Assembly (NCBI RefSeq): GCF_003688405.1
Contig: NZ_REFC01000012.1
Span: 682,001 to 746,000, forward strand
Direction of reading: 5' to 3'
From: Ulvibacter antarcticus
Lineage (GTDB): Bacteria > Bacteroidota > Bacteroidia > Flavobacteriales > Flavobacteriaceae
Length of the DNA: 64,000 bases
Position numbers and translations under genes: made by a program. Below the pieces are notes generated by a model. The model worked only from the letters and a program-made list of their open reading frames with translations. It made no database searches and was not told where the DNA came from. Below are positions 63,508-64,000 of this stretch, in pieces. How positions within the stretch are numbered: the first letter of the stretch is position 1; every line of letters starts with the position of its first letter.

Positions 63508-64000
63508 TCCTATCCTCATTAAAAATTATAGTAAACACAGAGCCCTTATTTACTTCACTTGCTGCAGAAATAATCCCACCCATAGATTCGATTTGTATTT
63601 TCGTTAAATAAAGCCCAACACCTTTTGCTTCAGGGTGTCTATGAAATGTTTTATTTAATCCAAAAAGTTTATGTCCGTGTTTTTTTAAATCTATTCCCAA
63701 TCCATTATCGCGAAATGTAAGTTTAATCTTATCATTGATATATTCCGTTTCAATATGGATTTCAGGATTTCGATCGGGTGATCGATATTTCACAGCATTG
63801 GTCACTAAGTTAAGAAAAATACTTTCTAAATAGGTTTTATGATATTTAATTTTGGGTATTCTTGAAAATTCACTAGTTATAGTTGCGTTAGATTTAATTA
63901 TCTGCCCTGAAATTATTTCTTTTGTTATACTCAAAATTTCCTCGAAATCTATAAATTCAATCTCTTTTGCGACGCCTTTTTTAGTTTTTAAAGCTTCGAT
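63491..64000 (-). CDS. Sensor histidine kinase, C-terminal part (cut by the window end)
   Basis: The frame is open to the window end. The visible 169 residues hold the HATPase domain with the N-box (SIFLNLVTNAVKYRSPDRNP), the G1 box TFRDNGLGIDLKKHGHKLFG and the G2 box KGVGLYLTKIQIESMGG, then the ending GSVFTIIF. The missing N-terminal part probably has PAS and HisKA domains. It is paired with the receiver protein. Confidence 0.92.
   Translation of the reverse strand: MEALKTKKGVAKEIEFIDFEEILSITKEIISGQIIKSNATITSEFSRIPKIKYHKTYLESIFLNLVTNAVKYRSPDRNPEIHIETEYINDKIKLTFRDNGLGIDLKKHGHKLFGLNKTFHRHPEAKGVGLYLTKIQIESMGGIISAASEVNKGSVFTIIFNEDRNEKPL

Noticed and set aside
1-64000. Integrase, transposase, tRNA, rRNA or phage genes
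   Set aside because: I looked for recombinase motifs and for tRNA-like cloverleafs near repeat ends and found none; a covariance search was not possible by eye.

Overview
The window looks like a chromosomal segment from a marine-type member of the Flavobacteriaceae (Bacteroidota). Supporting signs are low GC, A-rich leaders with weak Shine-Dalgarno sequences, promoter boxes of the TAnnTTTG type, many short lipoproteins with a Cys about 18-22 residues from the start, and families typical of this group (head-GIN/PspC, DUF6090, DUF4870, YHYH, LytTR pairs, OxyR of LysR type). No rRNA, tRNA, CRISPR array, transposase or recombinase gene was seen.

Layout. (1) 1-12.3 kb is housekeeping and stress: a DUF2141 gene tail, oxyR, an AIM24-like protein, DUF4442, a DUF4870-PadR-PspC-GIN envelope-stress run, a serine hydrolase, thioredoxin reductase and acetyl-CoA synthetase. 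(2) 12.6-20.6 kb is an unusual cluster: an apparently exported phosphohistidine/ATP-grasp dikinase with the domain order of glucan water dikinases, two class-A-beta-lactamase-like serine hydrolases, and an ATP/ADP-translocase-like membrane protein with a HEAT-repeat tail. (3) 20.8-28.6 kb holds a TSUP exporter, a LytTR regulator and its histidine kinase (the regulator start codon abuts a 7-bp tandem repeat), an EF-hand protein and a YHYH-MORN-SCO run. (4) About 28.6-59.3 kb is the most striking part: at least nine well-preserved and about seven degraded copies of a 190-250 bp repeat, all in one orientation, punctuate the genes. Each ends in a GTTRRRY-like box and begins with a box ending in AAC, and the two ends form an imperfect stem. 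The GTTRRRY box that starts a gene unit matches the box at the end of that same unit, exactly in three cases. This is the arrangement of integron gene cassettes with attC sites. No integrase is present, so I read it as an orphan (CALIN-type) cassette array, unusual for this phylum. Cargo: dipeptidase, pentapeptide/TIR-like protein, M20 peptidase, quinone reductase-like dehydrogenase, K+ channel, an AraC-metallohydrolase-methyltransferase-NmrA block, DinB, beta-lactamase-like hydrolase, PLP enzyme, VIT1-type transporter and several unknown lipoproteins. A CusCBA/CzcCBA-type heavy-metal efflux operon with His-rich small proteins also lies between two repeats. (5) 59.3-64 kb returns to ordinary genes: a DPP IV-type S9 peptidase, DUF2200, DUF1203, a lipoprotein, and a response regulator with a histidine kinase cut by the window end.

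How the genes may work together. The 12.6-20.6 kb cluster could be a cell-envelope phosphorylation or glycan-modifying system in which a nucleotide-carrier-like protein supports an ATP-using exported enzyme; this is inference. The cassette region appears to be an accessory-gene store, most of whose members carry export signals or detoxification functions.
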